A DNA stretch of 64,000 nucleotides, from contig JAZNEI010000065.1 in NCBI GenBank assembly GCA_045588485.1, positions 49,060 through 113,059 of the forward strand, in the 5' to 3' direction. The translations under genes were made by a program, and so were the position numbers. The DNA comes from HGM04593 sp045588485. GTDB taxonomy: Bacteria; Bacteroidota; Bacteroidia; Bacteroidales; Bacteroidaceae. This document shows, in pieces, positions 1 through 8,844 of the stretch; the first letter of the stretch is position 1; the number at the start of each line of letters is the position of its first letter. The notes under the pieces are model-generated. The model made no database searches and had not been told where the DNA came from. It saw nothing but the letters and a program-made list of their open reading frames with translations.

Positions 1-27
1 CGACTCCTCCTTACACAGAAGGAGTCG
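1..27 (-). terminator. Hairpin just downstream of tuf
   Basis: Inverted repeat with arms CGACTCCT and AGGAGTCG around a short loop, lying 22 nt beyond the tuf stop codon. It sits where a terminator or intercistronic hairpin would be expected. The T-tract that would prove intrinsic termination falls outside the window, so an RNA-processing hairpin before the next gene is equally possible. Confidence 0.5.
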
Positions 28-49
28 AATCTATTATTGTCGGTCTGAA

Positions 50-1234
50 TTATTCAATAACCTTTGTAATCTGACCAGCACCTACTGTGCGACCACCCTC
101 ACGGATAGCGAATGTCAGACCCTCGTTCAAAGCAACGGGATAGATGAGGGTAACTGTGATTGTAAGGTTATCACCGGGCATTACCATCTCTACATCTGCG
201 GGGAGAGTAATCTCACCTGTGCAGTCCATTGTACGGAGGTAGAACTGAGGACGATACTTGTTACGAAATGATGTATGACGACCACCCTCCTCTTTCTTGA
301 GGATATAAACCTGTGCCTCGAAAGTTGAGTAAGGCTTGATCTGACCGGGATGGCAGAGTACCATACCACGCTTGATCTCATTCTTGTCAATACCACGGAG
401 GAGAAGACCTACGTTATCACCAGCCTCACCGAGGTCAAGGAGCTTACGGAACATCTCAACACCTGTAACAACTGTCTTCTTGTGCTCACCGAGACCGAGA
501 ATCTCAACCTCGTCACCTACCTTAACAACACCAGTCTCGATACGACCTGTAGCAACAGTACCACGACCTGTGATTGAGAACACGTCCTCAACGGGCATCA
601 AGAAAGGTTTATCGATATCACGGGGAGGCAGAGGAATCCACTCGTCGCAAGCTGCCATCAACTCCATTACCTTCTCCTCCCACTCTGCTACACCGTTAAG
701 TGCACCGAGTGCAGAACCCTTGATGATAGGAGTGTTGTCGCCGTCAAACTCATAGAATGAAAGAAGCTCACGCATCTCCATCTCAACAAGCTCAAGCATC
801 TCAGCGTCATCAACAACGTCACACTTGTTAAGGAATACAACAAGACGGGGAACGTTTACCTGACGAGCAAGAAGGATGTGCTCACGTGTCTGAGGCATAG
901 GACCATCAGTTGCAGCACAAACGATGATAGCACCGTCCATCTGAGCAGCACCGGTAACCATGTTCTTAACGTAGTCGGCGTGACCCGGACAGTCTACGTG
1001 TGCATAGTGACGGTTCTCGGTCTGATACTCAACGTGAGCAGTATTGATAGTAATACCACGCTCTTTCTCCTCGGGAGCGTTATCGATCTGTTCGAATGAT
1101 TTCAACTCTGAAAGACCCTTCTTAGCGAGAACTGTTGTAATAGCAGCAGTAAGAGTTGTCTTACCGTGGTCTACGTGACCAATAGTACCGATGTTTACGT
1201 GCGGCTTGGTACGTTCAAATTTTTCTTTTGCCAT
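50..1234 (-). CDS. tuf: Elongation factor Tu
   Basis: EF-Tu delivers aminoacyl-tRNA to the ribosomal A site as a cytosolic GTPase. The 394-residue protein is full length for the family. It shows the P-loop GHVDHGKTT (about residues 19-27), the switch II motif DCPGHADYVKNM and the guanine-specificity motif NKCD, followed by the two beta-barrel domains that bind tRNA. It lies downstream of four tRNA genes on the same strand, matching the tRNA-Thr-Tyr-Gly-Thr-tuf order known in other bacteria, so it is probably co-transcribed with them. The start ATG gives the canonical MAKEKFERTKPHVN amino terminus. Identification is secure. Confidence 0.99.
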   Translation of the reverse strand: MAKEKFERTKPHVNIGTIGHVDHGKTTLTAAITTVLAKKGLSELKSFEQIDNAPEEKERGITINTAHVEYQTENRHYAHVDCPGHADYVKNMVTGAAQMDGAIIVCAATDGPMPQTREHILLARQVNVPRLVVFLNKCDVVDDAEMLELVEMEMRELLSFYEFDGDNTPIIKGSALGALNGVAEWEEKVMELMAACDEWIPLPPRDIDKPFLMPVEDVFSITGRGTVATGRIETGVVKVGDEVEILGLGEHKKTVVTGVEMFRKLLDLGEAGDNVGLLLRGIDKNEIKRGMVLCHPGQIKPYSTFEAQVYILKKEEGGRHTSFRNKYRPQFYLRTMDCTGEITLPADVEMVMPGDNLTITVTLIYPVALNEGLTFAIREGGRTVGAGQITKVIE

Positions 1235-1325
1235 AGTTTTTAGCTTTAATTTATAACAATATATTTACCAAATATCTGTTTTTAATTTTTGACACTTACA
1301 GAGACAAAAATTCACTCTTCTCCAG

Positions 1326-1397
<72 letters not shown>

Positions 1398-1407
1398 GTT
1401 GAAAAAG

Positions 1408-1480
1408 AGCGGAAGACGGGACTCAAACCCGCGTCCCTCAGCTTGGAAGGCTAATGCTCTATCAACTGCGCTACTTCCGC
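1408..1480 (-). tRNA. tRNA-Gly (TCC anticodon)
   Basis: Minus-strand cloverleaf with acceptor GCGGAAG/CTTCCGC, anticodon loop CTTCCAA (anticodon TCC) and T-arm loop TTGAGTC. CCA is not encoded. It lies 10 nt upstream of tRNA-Thr(GGT) in the transcript. Confidence 0.97.
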
Positions 1481-1577
1481 AATACGTTTACACAAAGAAT
1501 TTGCAAACAAACAAAGACAGTTTCAAAAGTATGAACACCGTCAAGGCTGGTTTGCATTCTCTTTTTCAACACATTCG

Positions 1578-1660
1578 TGGGCAAAGATGGATTCGAACCA
1601 CCGAAGGCGTAAGCCAGCAGATTTACAGTCTGCCCCATTTGGCCACTCTGGAATTTGCCC
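1578..1660 (-). tRNA. tRNA-Tyr (GTA anticodon)
   Basis: Minus-strand class II tRNA of 83 nt with a long variable arm. Acceptor GGGCAAA/TTTGCCC, anticodon stem GCAGA/TCTGC around loop CTGTAAA (anticodon GTA), T loop TTCGAAT, discriminator A. Long variable arm plus GTA identify tyrosine. Confidence 0.97.
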
Positions 1661-1725
1661 TTTTCTTTGTCACTATTTCAGAAAACGCATTTGCGACTGA
1701 TGTTGCAGTTTCGCTGTTTTAGTAG

Positions 1726-1799
1726 AGCCTCTTGTCGGATTCGAACCAACGACCCCGAGATTACAAATCACGTGCTCTGGCCAACTGAGCTAAAGAGGC
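1726..1799 (-). tRNA. tRNA-Thr (TGT anticodon)
   Basis: First tRNA of the cluster on the minus strand. Acceptor GCCTCTT/AAGAGGC, anticodon loop TTTGTAA (anticodon TGT), T loop TTCGAAT. The anticodon stem has one T-T mismatch. With the GGT isoacceptor it covers threonine codons. CCA is not encoded. Confidence 0.96.
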
Positions 1800-1839
1800 A
1801 TCGTACTATTTGCAGCGCGTTACTTCCGTAATGCGAGTG

Positions 1840-1870
1840 CAAATGTACGAGTTTTTTTTTAATCCCAAAA
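1840..1870 (-). promoter_or_regulatory. Promoter of the tRNA-tuf operon
   Basis: On the minus strand TTTG (1869-1866) is followed after 18 nt by TACATTTG (1847-1840), matching the Bacteroides -33/-7 consensus. It lies between hpf and the first tRNA and would start transcription about 35 nt upstream of tRNA-Thr(TGT), so the tRNAs and tuf can be transcribed independently of rpsU-xerC-hpf. Confidence 0.75.
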
Positions 1871-1894
1871 CTTTTTCGGACTTTTTTTTCGTTT

Positions 1895-2188
1895 TTACCT
1901 ATTTTTTTCGCGTTTTTTCTCAATTTGGGCCTTTAAAGCGTCTATTGCGCCCAACAAAGCCTCTTCGAAAGTGTCGCTAACCTTAGAGGCAAACATCTCG
2001 CCACCGCTTGCAAGAAGACGCAAACTCACCTCCTTATTCATAGCAGTTTCGGGCTTGATAAGCTTCATTGCTACTTCAAGAGTTGTAGCACCCTCGCACA
2101 ACTTCTCTAATTTTGACACTTTCTTCTCTACAAACTCCATCAACTGTTGTGATGCATCAAAATGAATAGTCTGAACTCTTGTTACCAT
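1895..2188 (-). CDS. hpf: Ribosome hibernation promoting factor, short form
   Basis: A 97-residue member of the HPF/RaiA (YfiA, sigma-54 modulation protein) family, which binds the 30S decoding region and inactivates ribosomes in stationary phase. The sequence begins MVTRVQTIHFDASQQL, runs through the beta-alpha-beta-beta-beta-alpha pattern of the family and ends in a lysine-rich tail (KKREKNR). It lacks the C-terminal dimerisation domain of long HPF, so it is the short type. It starts 18 nt after the xerC/D stop and probably shares its transcript with xerC/D and rpsU. Confidence 0.93.
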   Translation of the reverse strand: MVTRVQTIHFDASQQLMEFVEKKVSKLEKLCEGATTLEVAMKLIKPETAMNKEVSLRLLASGGEMFASKVSDTFEEALLGAIDALKAQIEKKREKNR

Positions 2189-2206
2189 AATATTACCTCC
2201 TATAAT

Positions 2207-3097
2207 TTAATTATTACCGGCTCTTGGATGAGCCTTCTTATAAAATTTCTTAAGTTCTTCGAATGTCAGATGAGTGTAAACCTCCGTTGTCGCAAGACGC
2301 TGATGGCCCAGAATCTCTTTAACAGCTCCAAGCTCGGCCTCATTATTAAGCATAGCCGTTGCAAAAGTATGTCTCAACACGTGAGGACTTCTTTTTTTTA
2401 GCTTAGTAACGTTGCCAAGACTCTTTTTTACCATACGGTAGACCGACGAGCGACTGACACGTGTACCTTTTATATTAACAAATAGAGCATCTTCATCAAT
2501 CGGCGCAACTAAAGCCCTTTGTTCGAGATAAACTGCAAGCGTATCTTTTAGCTCAACCGTAAGCGGAATAATACGTTCACGGCTTCTTTTTCCAAACACT
2601 TTAAGGGTACCCCCCTCAAGGTCGACACCTGAAAGTTCAAGCCCTATAAGCTCGGAGAGACGGATACCGGTCTCATAAAAACAGATAACAATCGTGCGGT
2701 TACAGAGTTCCTGAAATCCATCTCCGAAAACATCGCCATCAAGCAGCGCATCCATATCCTCTTCTCTGACAAACGTAGGAAGATGCTTGCTGCGCTTAGG
2801 CCCTTGCAACTCGAGCACCGGGTTCCTATCTATTTTTCCTTCACCACGCAAAAAGGCATAGAAAGTCCTCAACGAACTGAGTTTACGATTCACCGATGAG
2901 ACTGCCGCACCACTATCCATGAGCGATGCCATCCACAATCTTACCACATCGGCATCAACCTCTAATAAAGAAAGAGGCTCATTCATAGCGGATAGGTACT
3001 CTTCGAATGTGCGAAGATCGATACCGTATGCCTTAAGAGTGTGCGCCGAATAGTTGCGCTCAGCCTTAAGATATCCTATGAATGAGTCTATAAACAT
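2207..3097 (-). CDS. Tyrosine recombinase XerC/XerD
   Basis: Site-specific recombinase that resolves chromosome dimers at dif. It has an N-terminal SAM-like core-binding domain (FIDSFIGYLKAERNYSAHTLKAY) and a catalytic domain with the expected arginine (TGIRLSELIGLE), HxxR box (HVLRHTFATAML) and His/Tyr box (LGHQRLATTEVYTHL). The ATG at 3097 gives a 296-residue protein of normal family length; 53 further in-frame codons upstream encode no conserved sequence and were excluded. It is chromosomally embedded between rpsU and hpf, as in many Bacteroidales, and not in a mobile context. XerC versus XerD cannot be decided from the sequence alone. Confidence 0.93.
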   Translation of the reverse strand: MFIDSFIGYLKAERNYSAHTLKAYGIDLRTFEEYLSAMNEPLSLLEVDADVVRLWMASLMDSGAAVSSVNRKLSSLRTFYAFLRGEGKIDRNPVLELQGPKRSKHLPTFVREEDMDALLDGDVFGDGFQELCNRTIVICFYETGIRLSELIGLELSGVDLEGGTLKVFGKRSRERIIPLTVELKDTLAVYLEQRALVAPIDEDALFVNIKGTRVSRSSVYRMVKKSLGNVTKLKKRSPHVLRHTFATAMLNNEAELGAVKEILGHQRLATTEVYTHLTFEELKKFYKKAHPRAGNN

Positions 3098-3176
3098 AAT
3101 TCGTTGCCGAAAGACTATCTTTCGGCAACGAATATAAGTAAGATAAAATAAAAATGCAAGAAAACTTGCCAGTTTT

Positions 3177-3368
3177 TTATTCCTCTGCAGCGCGAAGTTT
3201 CTGTACGTATACAGCGTGCTCTTTCTTAAGTCTCTTAAGCACAGAGGGTTTGTCAAACTGCTGACGTGCGCGAAGTTCTTTTACAACGCCGGTCTTCTCG
3301 AATTTTCTCTTGAATTTTTTGAGAGCTCTCTCAATGTTCTCGCCCTCTTTAACAGGTACTACAATCAT
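3177..3368 (-). CDS. rpsU: 30S ribosomal protein S21
   Basis: A 63-residue basic protein starting MIVVPVKEGENIERALKKFKRK, the typical S21 fold needed for initiation on the 30S subunit. It is the first gene of the rpsU-xerC/D-hpf group and has a near-perfect promoter 53 nt upstream. Length and lysine/arginine-rich helix agree with the family. In Bacteroidota S21 is reported to be one of the proteins that sequester the anti-Shine-Dalgarno end of 16S rRNA; that is family knowledge, not visible here. Confidence 0.97.
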   Translation of the reverse strand: MIVVPVKEGENIERALKKFKRKFEKTGVVKELRARQQFDKPSVLKRLKKEHAVYVQKLRAAEE

Positions 3369-3420
3369 TTCCTATCTTTATTTTTAGTTTATATTATTTC
3401 TTACTATGCAAAATGTGGCG

Positions 3421-3451
3421 CAAAAATAGTTACAATTTTCCTATTGACAAA
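3421..3451 (-). promoter_or_regulatory. rpsU promoter
   Basis: Minus-strand TTTG (3451-3448), exactly 19 nt, then TATTTTTG (3428-3421): a full match to the Bacteroides housekeeping promoter. The leader before the rpsU ATG would be about 45 nt. The 212-nt gap between rpsU and the next gene otherwise shows nothing identifiable. Confidence 0.8.
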
Positions 3452-3580
3452 ACTTTTTTGTTATTTTTTATTATTCAACGAGAAAAGTCGAGTGTAAAAA
3501 AAAGGATTTGCCACCATTTTCAACCTCGAACTGAGAATATTAATAAGAATTGTAACTTTTTAACCTTATTATATTTTCTG

Positions 3581-4507
3581 CTACCGGAACAGATATTCAT
3601 TATCTTTAAAGAGTTGATAGTAACTTCTAACACTCTCGAGGTTATACCACCTCTCGGTTCTTATAGGCATCGCATCTAAATCATATATCTTTGCTCCGGG
3701 AATAGACAGCAAGAAAGGGGAATGTGTCGCTATTATCAACTGGCAACGGAAAGCCCTTACAGCACCCATAATATATTGCGCAAGTTCCATCTGCCACTTT
3801 GCCGAAAGAGAGTTCTCGGGTTCGTCAAGCAACACAAGCGCATCGTCTCTAATAGACTCAACAAAAAAATTAAAAGCAGTTTCACCATTAGACTGTCCCC
3901 GGGTGTTACTCCGTAAATTTGCTTTTAAATACTGCGAGCAACTTTTTCTGCCGCTTCGTGCATCATGGATATTTTTATATAAATCAAGTATTTGCGGGTC
4001 GGTGAGTTTCTCCCGTGGTCGCTCTGCTTTATATTTATATGAATAATACTCATCAATAAGCTCATCGCGTCGATGGTCGATACGTTCATTCTCTTCCCTT
4101 TCCTTAAGCATTGCATCGAAGACATCATCACTCACCAGAATCATTCCCCGTTGTATACAATTCTCGGCATTTCGGTTGGCAACAGAATAGTTGCACACCG
4201 TGATATAATCATCGAAACAGGCGCTTCGATTATAACGGGTCAGGCGTTGCATACGCAGACTCTGAGCAATAACATTCAACAACGTCGTCTTACCCGAACC
4301 ATTACCGCCGTAAAGAATTGTAATATCCTCGAACCGGAATTCCTCGATTCCTCTATTGTAAAAGGTATGCCACGGGTACCAGTTGTTGAGATGAGTATTT
4401 TGGGGTACACGAGGCATATTCTTAGGACCCCCCAATGTCGGGACAGGCGAGAAGTAGCTATCCACCCAACTATCTTTCGGGATTCTGAAGCTTGTAAGAT
4501 AAATCAT
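3581..4507 (-). CDS. AAA family ATPase, RecF/ABC-like single-domain
   Basis: A 308-residue predicted ATPase. It shows Walker A GGNGSGKTT (about residues 67-75), an ABC-signature-like stretch GQSNGETAF (about 205-213), Walker B LVLLDEPENSLS (about 224-235) and a THSPF switch histidine (about 261). This is the pattern of stand-alone AAA_21/AAA_15 ATPases related to SMC/RecF heads. The ATG at 4507 places MIYLTSFRIPKDSW at the amino terminus; a longer upstream frame has no conserved sequence. No partner nuclease or toxin is adjacent: neighbours are rpsU and mdh. Biological role unknown; some relatives act in defence, but nothing here supports that. Confidence 0.8.
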   Translation of the reverse strand: MIYLTSFRIPKDSWVDSYFSPVPTLGGPKNMPRVPQNTHLNNWYPWHTFYNRGIEEFRFEDITILYGGNGSGKTTLLNVIAQSLRMQRLTRYNRSACFDDYITVCNYSVANRNAENCIQRGMILVSDDVFDAMLKEREENERIDHRRDELIDEYYSYKYKAERPREKLTDPQILDLYKNIHDARSGRKSCSQYLKANLRSNTRGQSNGETAFNFFVESIRDDALVLLDEPENSLSAKWQMELAQYIMGAVRAFRCQLIIATHSPFLLSIPGAKIYDLDAMPIRTERWYNLESVRSYYQLFKDNEYLFR

Positions 4508-4551
4508 TATTACTCGATGCTTAATAATTCCAGGAATAGACCAATATATAC

Positions 4552-4593
4552 AATAAGAGACTGCATTAATCAAAATCAATACAGTCTCTTATT
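4552..4593 (-). terminator. Terminator downstream of mdh
   Basis: Twelve-bp inverted repeat (left arm 4552-4563, AATAAGAGACTG; right arm 4582-4593) about 78 nt beyond the mdh stop. A/T-rich flanks on both sides give a weak T-tract on either strand. It separates mdh from the ATPase gene. Confidence 0.65.
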
Positions 4594-4670
4594 TTAGATA
4601 ATCAGCCGTGCAATGTTTTCACAGAATGAAGATAGAGCTTAAATGTTCAACATTGACACGAGACCGTCTA

Positions 4671-5663
4671 TTAGAGGTTGGGGTTGATGCTGCTCCACTC
4701 CGAGATTGCGGGAACGATATTCAGAGTCACAAGCTCATCACGCATCTTGCAAAGGTGCTCATAGCTTGCATCAAGCTTAGCGAGTTCCTCGGCTGTACCA
4801 ACGGGCATCTTGTATGAGCAACCGTTAGCATCGAGAGTAGTATCCATAGCCATCATAATGTGGTTATACTTCTCGTTAGATACGTATGTACCTGCAGGAT
4901 AACGGAATGTCTCGCCACCCATAACCGAACGAATCATCTCAACCGAGAGATAAGAGGGGCTCTGGAACGATGAACGGCCACGAAGCTTGATGATAGCCGC
5001 ACCACCCTGTGTAACATCTTTCTTCATCTGCTCCCACTCAGCCTCGGGGAACTGCTCGGTACCGATAAGGTCGGTAAGAGGCTTGCCGGCAATCTTAACT
5101 GCACTGCCGAATACAGCCATCTGCTCGCCGTGACCTCCATAGGTAGCGCAACCTGTAACCTCGTTCTGCTTTACGCCGAACTTCTTAGCAAGAGCGCTCT
5201 GAAGACGTGTAGAGTCGAGACCTGCCAATGTAGTAACCTGACCGGGTTTCAATCCCGAGTAAAGAAGTGTAACAAGACCTGTAAGGTCGGCAGGATTGAA
5301 GATGATGACAACGTGCTTAACGTCGGGGCAGTAAGCCTTGATATTCTTACCAAGCTCCTCGGCAATCTTACAGTTACCTGCAAGAAGGTCCTCGCGTGTC
5401 ATGCCCTCTTTACGGGGAGCACCACCTGAAGAGATGATATACTTTGCATCCTTGAATGCCTCGGCAACATCTGTTGTAGCTGTGATGTTCACCTCGTCGA
5501 ATCCACTCTGACGCATCTCCTCGGCAACGCCCTCGGGAGAGAATACATCGTACAAGCAGAGGTTCTTTGTAAGACCCATCATCAAAGCACACTGTGCCAT
5601 ATTAGAGCCAATCATACCTGCTGCACCAACAATCACCAATTTTTCGTCTGTCAAAAACTGCAT
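4671..5663 (-). CDS. mdh: Malate dehydrogenase
   Basis: NAD-dependent dehydrogenase of the malate/lactate family interconverting malate and oxaloacetate, part of the fumarate-producing branch of Bacteroidales fermentation. The 330-residue protein has the Rossmann motif VIVGAAGMIGSNM (about 10-22), substrate-loop arginines APRKEGMTR (R84 and R90; Arg at the position where LDH has Gln supports malate), NPADLTGLV, and catalytic GGHGEQMAVF. It is monocistronic: hairpins or empty DNA flank it on both sides. Lactate dehydrogenase activity is less likely because of the arginine. Confidence 0.9.
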   Translation of the reverse strand: MQFLTDEKLVIVGAAGMIGSNMAQCALMMGLTKNLCLYDVFSPEGVAEEMRQSGFDEVNITATTDVAEAFKDAKYIISSGGAPRKEGMTREDLLAGNCKIAEELGKNIKAYCPDVKHVVIIFNPADLTGLVTLLYSGLKPGQVTTLAGLDSTRLQSALAKKFGVKQNEVTGCATYGGHGEQMAVFGSAVKIAGKPLTDLIGTEQFPEAEWEQMKKDVTQGGAAIIKLRGRSSFQSPSYLSVEMIRSVMGGETFRYPAGTYVSNEKYNHIMMAMDTTLDANGCSYKMPVGTAEELAKLDASYEHLCKMRDELVTLNIVPAISEWSSINPNL

Positions 5664-5727
5664 AATATTTATTTTTAAAGGGTTTATATAATATGCTATT
5701 CAATTTTTTTTGTTTTACATTTCTGTT

Positions 5728-5750
5728 TAGGGCGATTAAAATCGCCCCTA
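5728..5750. repeat. Short palindrome (REP-like) upstream of mdh
   Basis: Palindrome with 8-bp arms GGGCGATT (5730-5737) and AATCGCCC (5740-5747) and a 2-nt loop, flanked by TA on both sides. It lies in the mdh-kdtA intergenic space and has no T-tract on either strand. The compact GC-rich palindrome in AT-rich DNA resembles repetitive extragenic palindromes; copy number elsewhere cannot be seen. Confidence 0.5.
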
Positions 5751-5826
5751 CAAACAACAAGGTCTGTAATGCGCTATAAAGGTAGCATTTTTATCCTACT
5801 ATCCACACTTTTCAGATGCTGTTTTA

Positions 5827-7050
5827 TCAAAATTTAATAGTCGAGAGTATTTTATCGGTTGCCCCCGAGTTATCCGACACATAAGAGCCTGCCGCTGCAC
5901 CTGCCGCCTGCAACTCTTTAGGGTTCTCATCGAACAATCGCATACGTGCTGTAAAATCATCGGCACTATCTATCTCTATTCCGCCTCCGCACTCTTTAAG
6001 CGATGCTGCCTCCTGGAATTTTGCATTATTGGGACCAAAGAACACCGGTATTCCATACACTGCGGCTTCAAGGATATTATGTATACCCACGCCAAAGCCG
6101 CCACCTACGTAAGCTACATTACCGTAGCGGTAGATAGAGGAGAGAAGACCAAAACAATCTATTATAAGACAGTCAGCGGCACGCACCTCGTCCATCGTTG
6201 CCTTTGTATAACATACACTGACACCGTTCACTCGTGATGTTATCTCTTTGATACGTGTCTCATTTACCTCGTGCGATGCAATTATAAGTTTCCATCCCTT
6301 GTTTGCATTGAAATAGGGCAGATAAACCTCTTCATCGGGTCCCCAAGAGCTACCGGCAATGAACACTTTATTACCACCTGCCACAAACGCCTCGACCAAC
6401 GGCAATTGACGCGCCGCTTCAAGAATCTTTGCAACGCGGTCGAATCGAGTATCTCCTGTTATAGTAACATTATCAATCCCTATCTCCGAGAGTAACTTAC
6501 GTGATGTCTCATTCTGTACATACAGATGGTCGAAGCAACGCAATGCTTTGCGGTAATAAAATCCCCAAGGACGGAAAAAAGCCTGTCCGCTACGGAATAT
6601 CGAAGAGATACTATATGTTGGCACCTTACAGCGCTTAAGTTCAAAAAGGAAATTCATCCAGAATTCATACTTAACAAAGAATGCCATCTTGGGATTCAGC
6701 AGACGCACGAACCTCTTTGCATTAAGTACCGTGTCGAAAGGCATATAGCATATTATATCGGCAAACTGATAATTCTTTGCCGAGTCGTATCCCGACGGCG
6801 AGAAGAATGTGAGCACGATACGATACTGCGGATACTCGGCCTTTATACGTTCCATGAGTGGGCGACCCTGCTCAAACTCTCCTAACGAAGAGACATGAAA
6901 CCACAGATAGTCGACACCAGGCTCAATCCCCTCTTTAAGCTTGGCAAAACTCTCTTTTCGGCCTTCAATCATCTTCTTGGCTTTGCAATGTCCAAACAAA
7001 GCTGCCAACTTGACAAGACCTATGTAAATATAAATTCCTAATGTGTACAT
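5827..7050 (-). CDS. kdtA: 3-deoxy-D-manno-octulosonic-acid (Kdo) transferase
   Basis: GT30 glycosyltransferase that adds Kdo to lipid A precursor at the inner membrane during LPS synthesis. The 407-residue protein begins with a hydrophobic membrane-anchoring segment (MYTLGIYIYIGLVKLAALFG), then the conserved HVSSLGEFEQGRPL with the catalytic glutamate (about residues 58-60), and carries the C-terminal CMP-Kdo site GGGFGVGIHNILEAAVYG. It starts 9 nt after the gltX stop, so it is the second gene of a gltX-kdtA operon. Whether it adds one or more Kdo residues cannot be told. Confidence 0.93.
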   Translation of the reverse strand: MYTLGIYIYIGLVKLAALFGHCKAKKMIEGRKESFAKLKEGIEPGVDYLWFHVSSLGEFEQGRPLMERIKAEYPQYRIVLTFFSPSGYDSAKNYQFADIICYMPFDTVLNAKRFVRLLNPKMAFFVKYEFWMNFLFELKRCKVPTYSISSIFRSGQAFFRPWGFYYRKALRCFDHLYVQNETSRKLLSEIGIDNVTITGDTRFDRVAKILEAARQLPLVEAFVAGGNKVFIAGSSWGPDEEVYLPYFNANKGWKLIIASHEVNETRIKEITSRVNGVSVCYTKATMDEVRAADCLIIDCFGLLSSIYRYGNVAYVGGGFGVGIHNILEAAVYGIPVFFGPNNAKFQEAASLKECGGGIEIDSADDFTARMRLFDENPKELQAAGAAAGSYVSDNSGATDKILSTIKF

Positions 7051-7059
7051 TGTATCTGT

Positions 7060-8577
7060 TTATCCTAAAACCGAAATAGCTCGGCGCAAACGTGCCAAAG
7101 TCTCTCCCTTACCGATGAGTCCCGAAATATCGAACATCTGAGGGCCTTTACCCTCGCCCACCAATGCAAGGCGGAAAGCATTCATTATCTCGCCCATTGA
7201 GTAGCCCTTCTCCTCGATCCATTTGTGTACAACGGCATCCTGATTCTCGATAGAGAAATCGTCAAGAGTCTCGAGCAGGTCGGCAAGTTCGCCCATCTTT
7301 TGCGCAGAATCCTCTTTCCAACGTTTTTTTCTTGTCTTTTCGTCATACTCGGTGGGAGCTATAAAGTAGAAACTGCTTGCATCCCACAATTCGTGTACAA
7401 AATTGACACGTCCTTTCATCAGCGAGACTATTCTCTCGAGCAAAGACATCTCAACCTCTACTCCGTGCGACTGCACGATGGGCATAAACATCTGCGCAAT
7501 CTCACAGTCGGGAGTACGCAGTATATACTCGTGGTTGAACCATATCATCTTTTTGTAGTCGAAGCGGGCACCTGCCTTACTGCATTTTACAAGGTCGAAC
7601 TTTGCAATCAGGTCGTCCATCGACATAAGTTCTACATCGTCACCGGGGTTCCATCCAAGCAGAGCAAGGAAATTTATCACCGCCTCGGGGAGATAGCCCG
7701 ATTCGCGGAATCCCGAAGATACGGCACCACTCTTAGGGTCGTGCCACTCGAGTGGAAATACAGGAAATCCCAAACGGTCACCGTCACGCTTGCTGAGTTT
7801 TCCGTTACCCTCGGGCTTAAGAAGCAGAGAGAGGTGAGCAAACTGAGGCATTGTATCTTCCCAACCGAACGCACGATAAAGAAGCACGTGCAGGGGTGCC
7901 GACGGCAACCACTCCTCGCCACGAATCACGTGTGACACCTCCATAAGATGGTCATCGACAATATTGGCAAGATGATAGGTAGGAAGCTCATCGGCCGACT
8001 TATAAAGCACTTTATCATCGAGAATAGATGAGTCTATGGTCACTACACCACGGATGATATCATTTACGACTACCTTTTGTCCCGGCTCAATCATAAAGCG
8101 CACTACATATTGGTGTCCGTTCTCTATCAGGCTGTCAACCTCCTCGGGAGAGAGTGTGAGCGAATTGCGCATCTGCATACGTGTAGACGCATCGTACTGG
8201 AAATTCTCTATCGCTGCACGCTTCTCATCAAGCTCGGCAGGAGTATCGAATGCAATATATGCCTTGCCGCTATCGAGCAGTTGCTTTACATATTTCTTAT
8301 AGATATCACGACGCTCAGACTGGCGATAGGGACCATGCTCTCCACCGAACGTAACACCCTCGTCGAACTCTACGCCCAACCAACGGAACGACTCAAGGAT
8401 ATACTCCTCGGCGCCCTCGACAAAGCGGTTCGAGTCGGTATCCTCGATACGGAATATAAAATCGCCACCATGCTTACGTGCAAACAGATAGTTGTACAAA
8501 GCAGTTCTTACACCTCCGATATGCAGAGGACCTGTGGGACTGGGCGCAAAGCGCACTCTAACTTTTCTATCACTCAT
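7060..8577 (-). CDS. gltX: Glutamate-tRNA ligase
   Basis: Class I aminoacyl-tRNA synthetase charging tRNA-Glu. The 505-residue protein has the HIGH box as PTGPLHIGGVRTALYN (about residues 13-28) and the KMSKS box as KLSKRDG, with a C-terminal helical anticodon-binding domain. Discriminating versus non-discriminating (also tRNA-Gln) cannot be decided here. It heads an operon with kdtA and has a matching promoter about 100 nt upstream. Confidence 0.97.
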   Translation of the reverse strand: MSDRKVRVRFAPSPTGPLHIGGVRTALYNYLFARKHGGDFIFRIEDTDSNRFVEGAEEYILESFRWLGVEFDEGVTFGGEHGPYRQSERRDIYKKYVKQLLDSGKAYIAFDTPAELDEKRAAIENFQYDASTRMQMRNSLTLSPEEVDSLIENGHQYVVRFMIEPGQKVVVNDIIRGVVTIDSSILDDKVLYKSADELPTYHLANIVDDHLMEVSHVIRGEEWLPSAPLHVLLYRAFGWEDTMPQFAHLSLLLKPEGNGKLSKRDGDRLGFPVFPLEWHDPKSGAVSSGFRESGYLPEAVINFLALLGWNPGDDVELMSMDDLIAKFDLVKCSKAGARFDYKKMIWFNHEYILRTPDCEIAQMFMPIVQSHGVEVEMSLLERIVSLMKGRVNFVHELWDASSFYFIAPTEYDEKTRKKRWKEDSAQKMGELADLLETLDDFSIENQDAVVHKWIEEKGYSMGEIMNAFRLALVGEGKGPQMFDISGLIGKGETLARLRRAISVLG

Positions 8578-8673
8578 TTTCTTTACTTTTCAAATCTATA
8601 ATAAAACAATTCGGCATCCGTTTCCGGCAAAACAGTTTCTTATACACTTTAGCCAAATTTAACAAATACCTCG

Positions 8674-8703
8674 CAAATATAACACAAAAAATTAAGAAAC
8701 AAT
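8674..8703 (-). promoter_or_regulatory. gltX-kdtA promoter
   Basis: On the minus strand TTG (8703-8701) followed after 19 nt by TATATTTG (8681-8674), the Bacteroides consensus. A second element, TACATTTG at 8809-8816, points the other way and could serve the divergent 7TM-HD gene, although its -33 box is poor. Confidence 0.7.
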
Positions 8704-8844
8704 TTAGAAGCTGTTTAAATTTGATATCATTTGGCTTTCATACAGAAAAACAAGGAATCATTATACAATATTTACTGCCTTAAAAAAGCTCTGTTTACTA
8801 TTTTTTAGTACATTTGCGTATTCAGCGAATAAAACCATAAGGAT

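Noticed and set aside
3098..3256. 53-codon N-terminal extension of XerC/D
   Set aside because: Overlaps rpsU and has no family similarity; ATG at 3097 gives the usual XerC/D length.
4073..4597. 174-codon open frame antisense to the AAA ATPase gene
   Set aside because: The ATPase has clear Walker motifs on the minus strand; the antisense frame has none.
7225..7935. 236-codon open frame antisense to gltX
   Set aside because: Lies fully inside gltX on the other strand; composition reflects the codon bias of gltX and no domain is seen.
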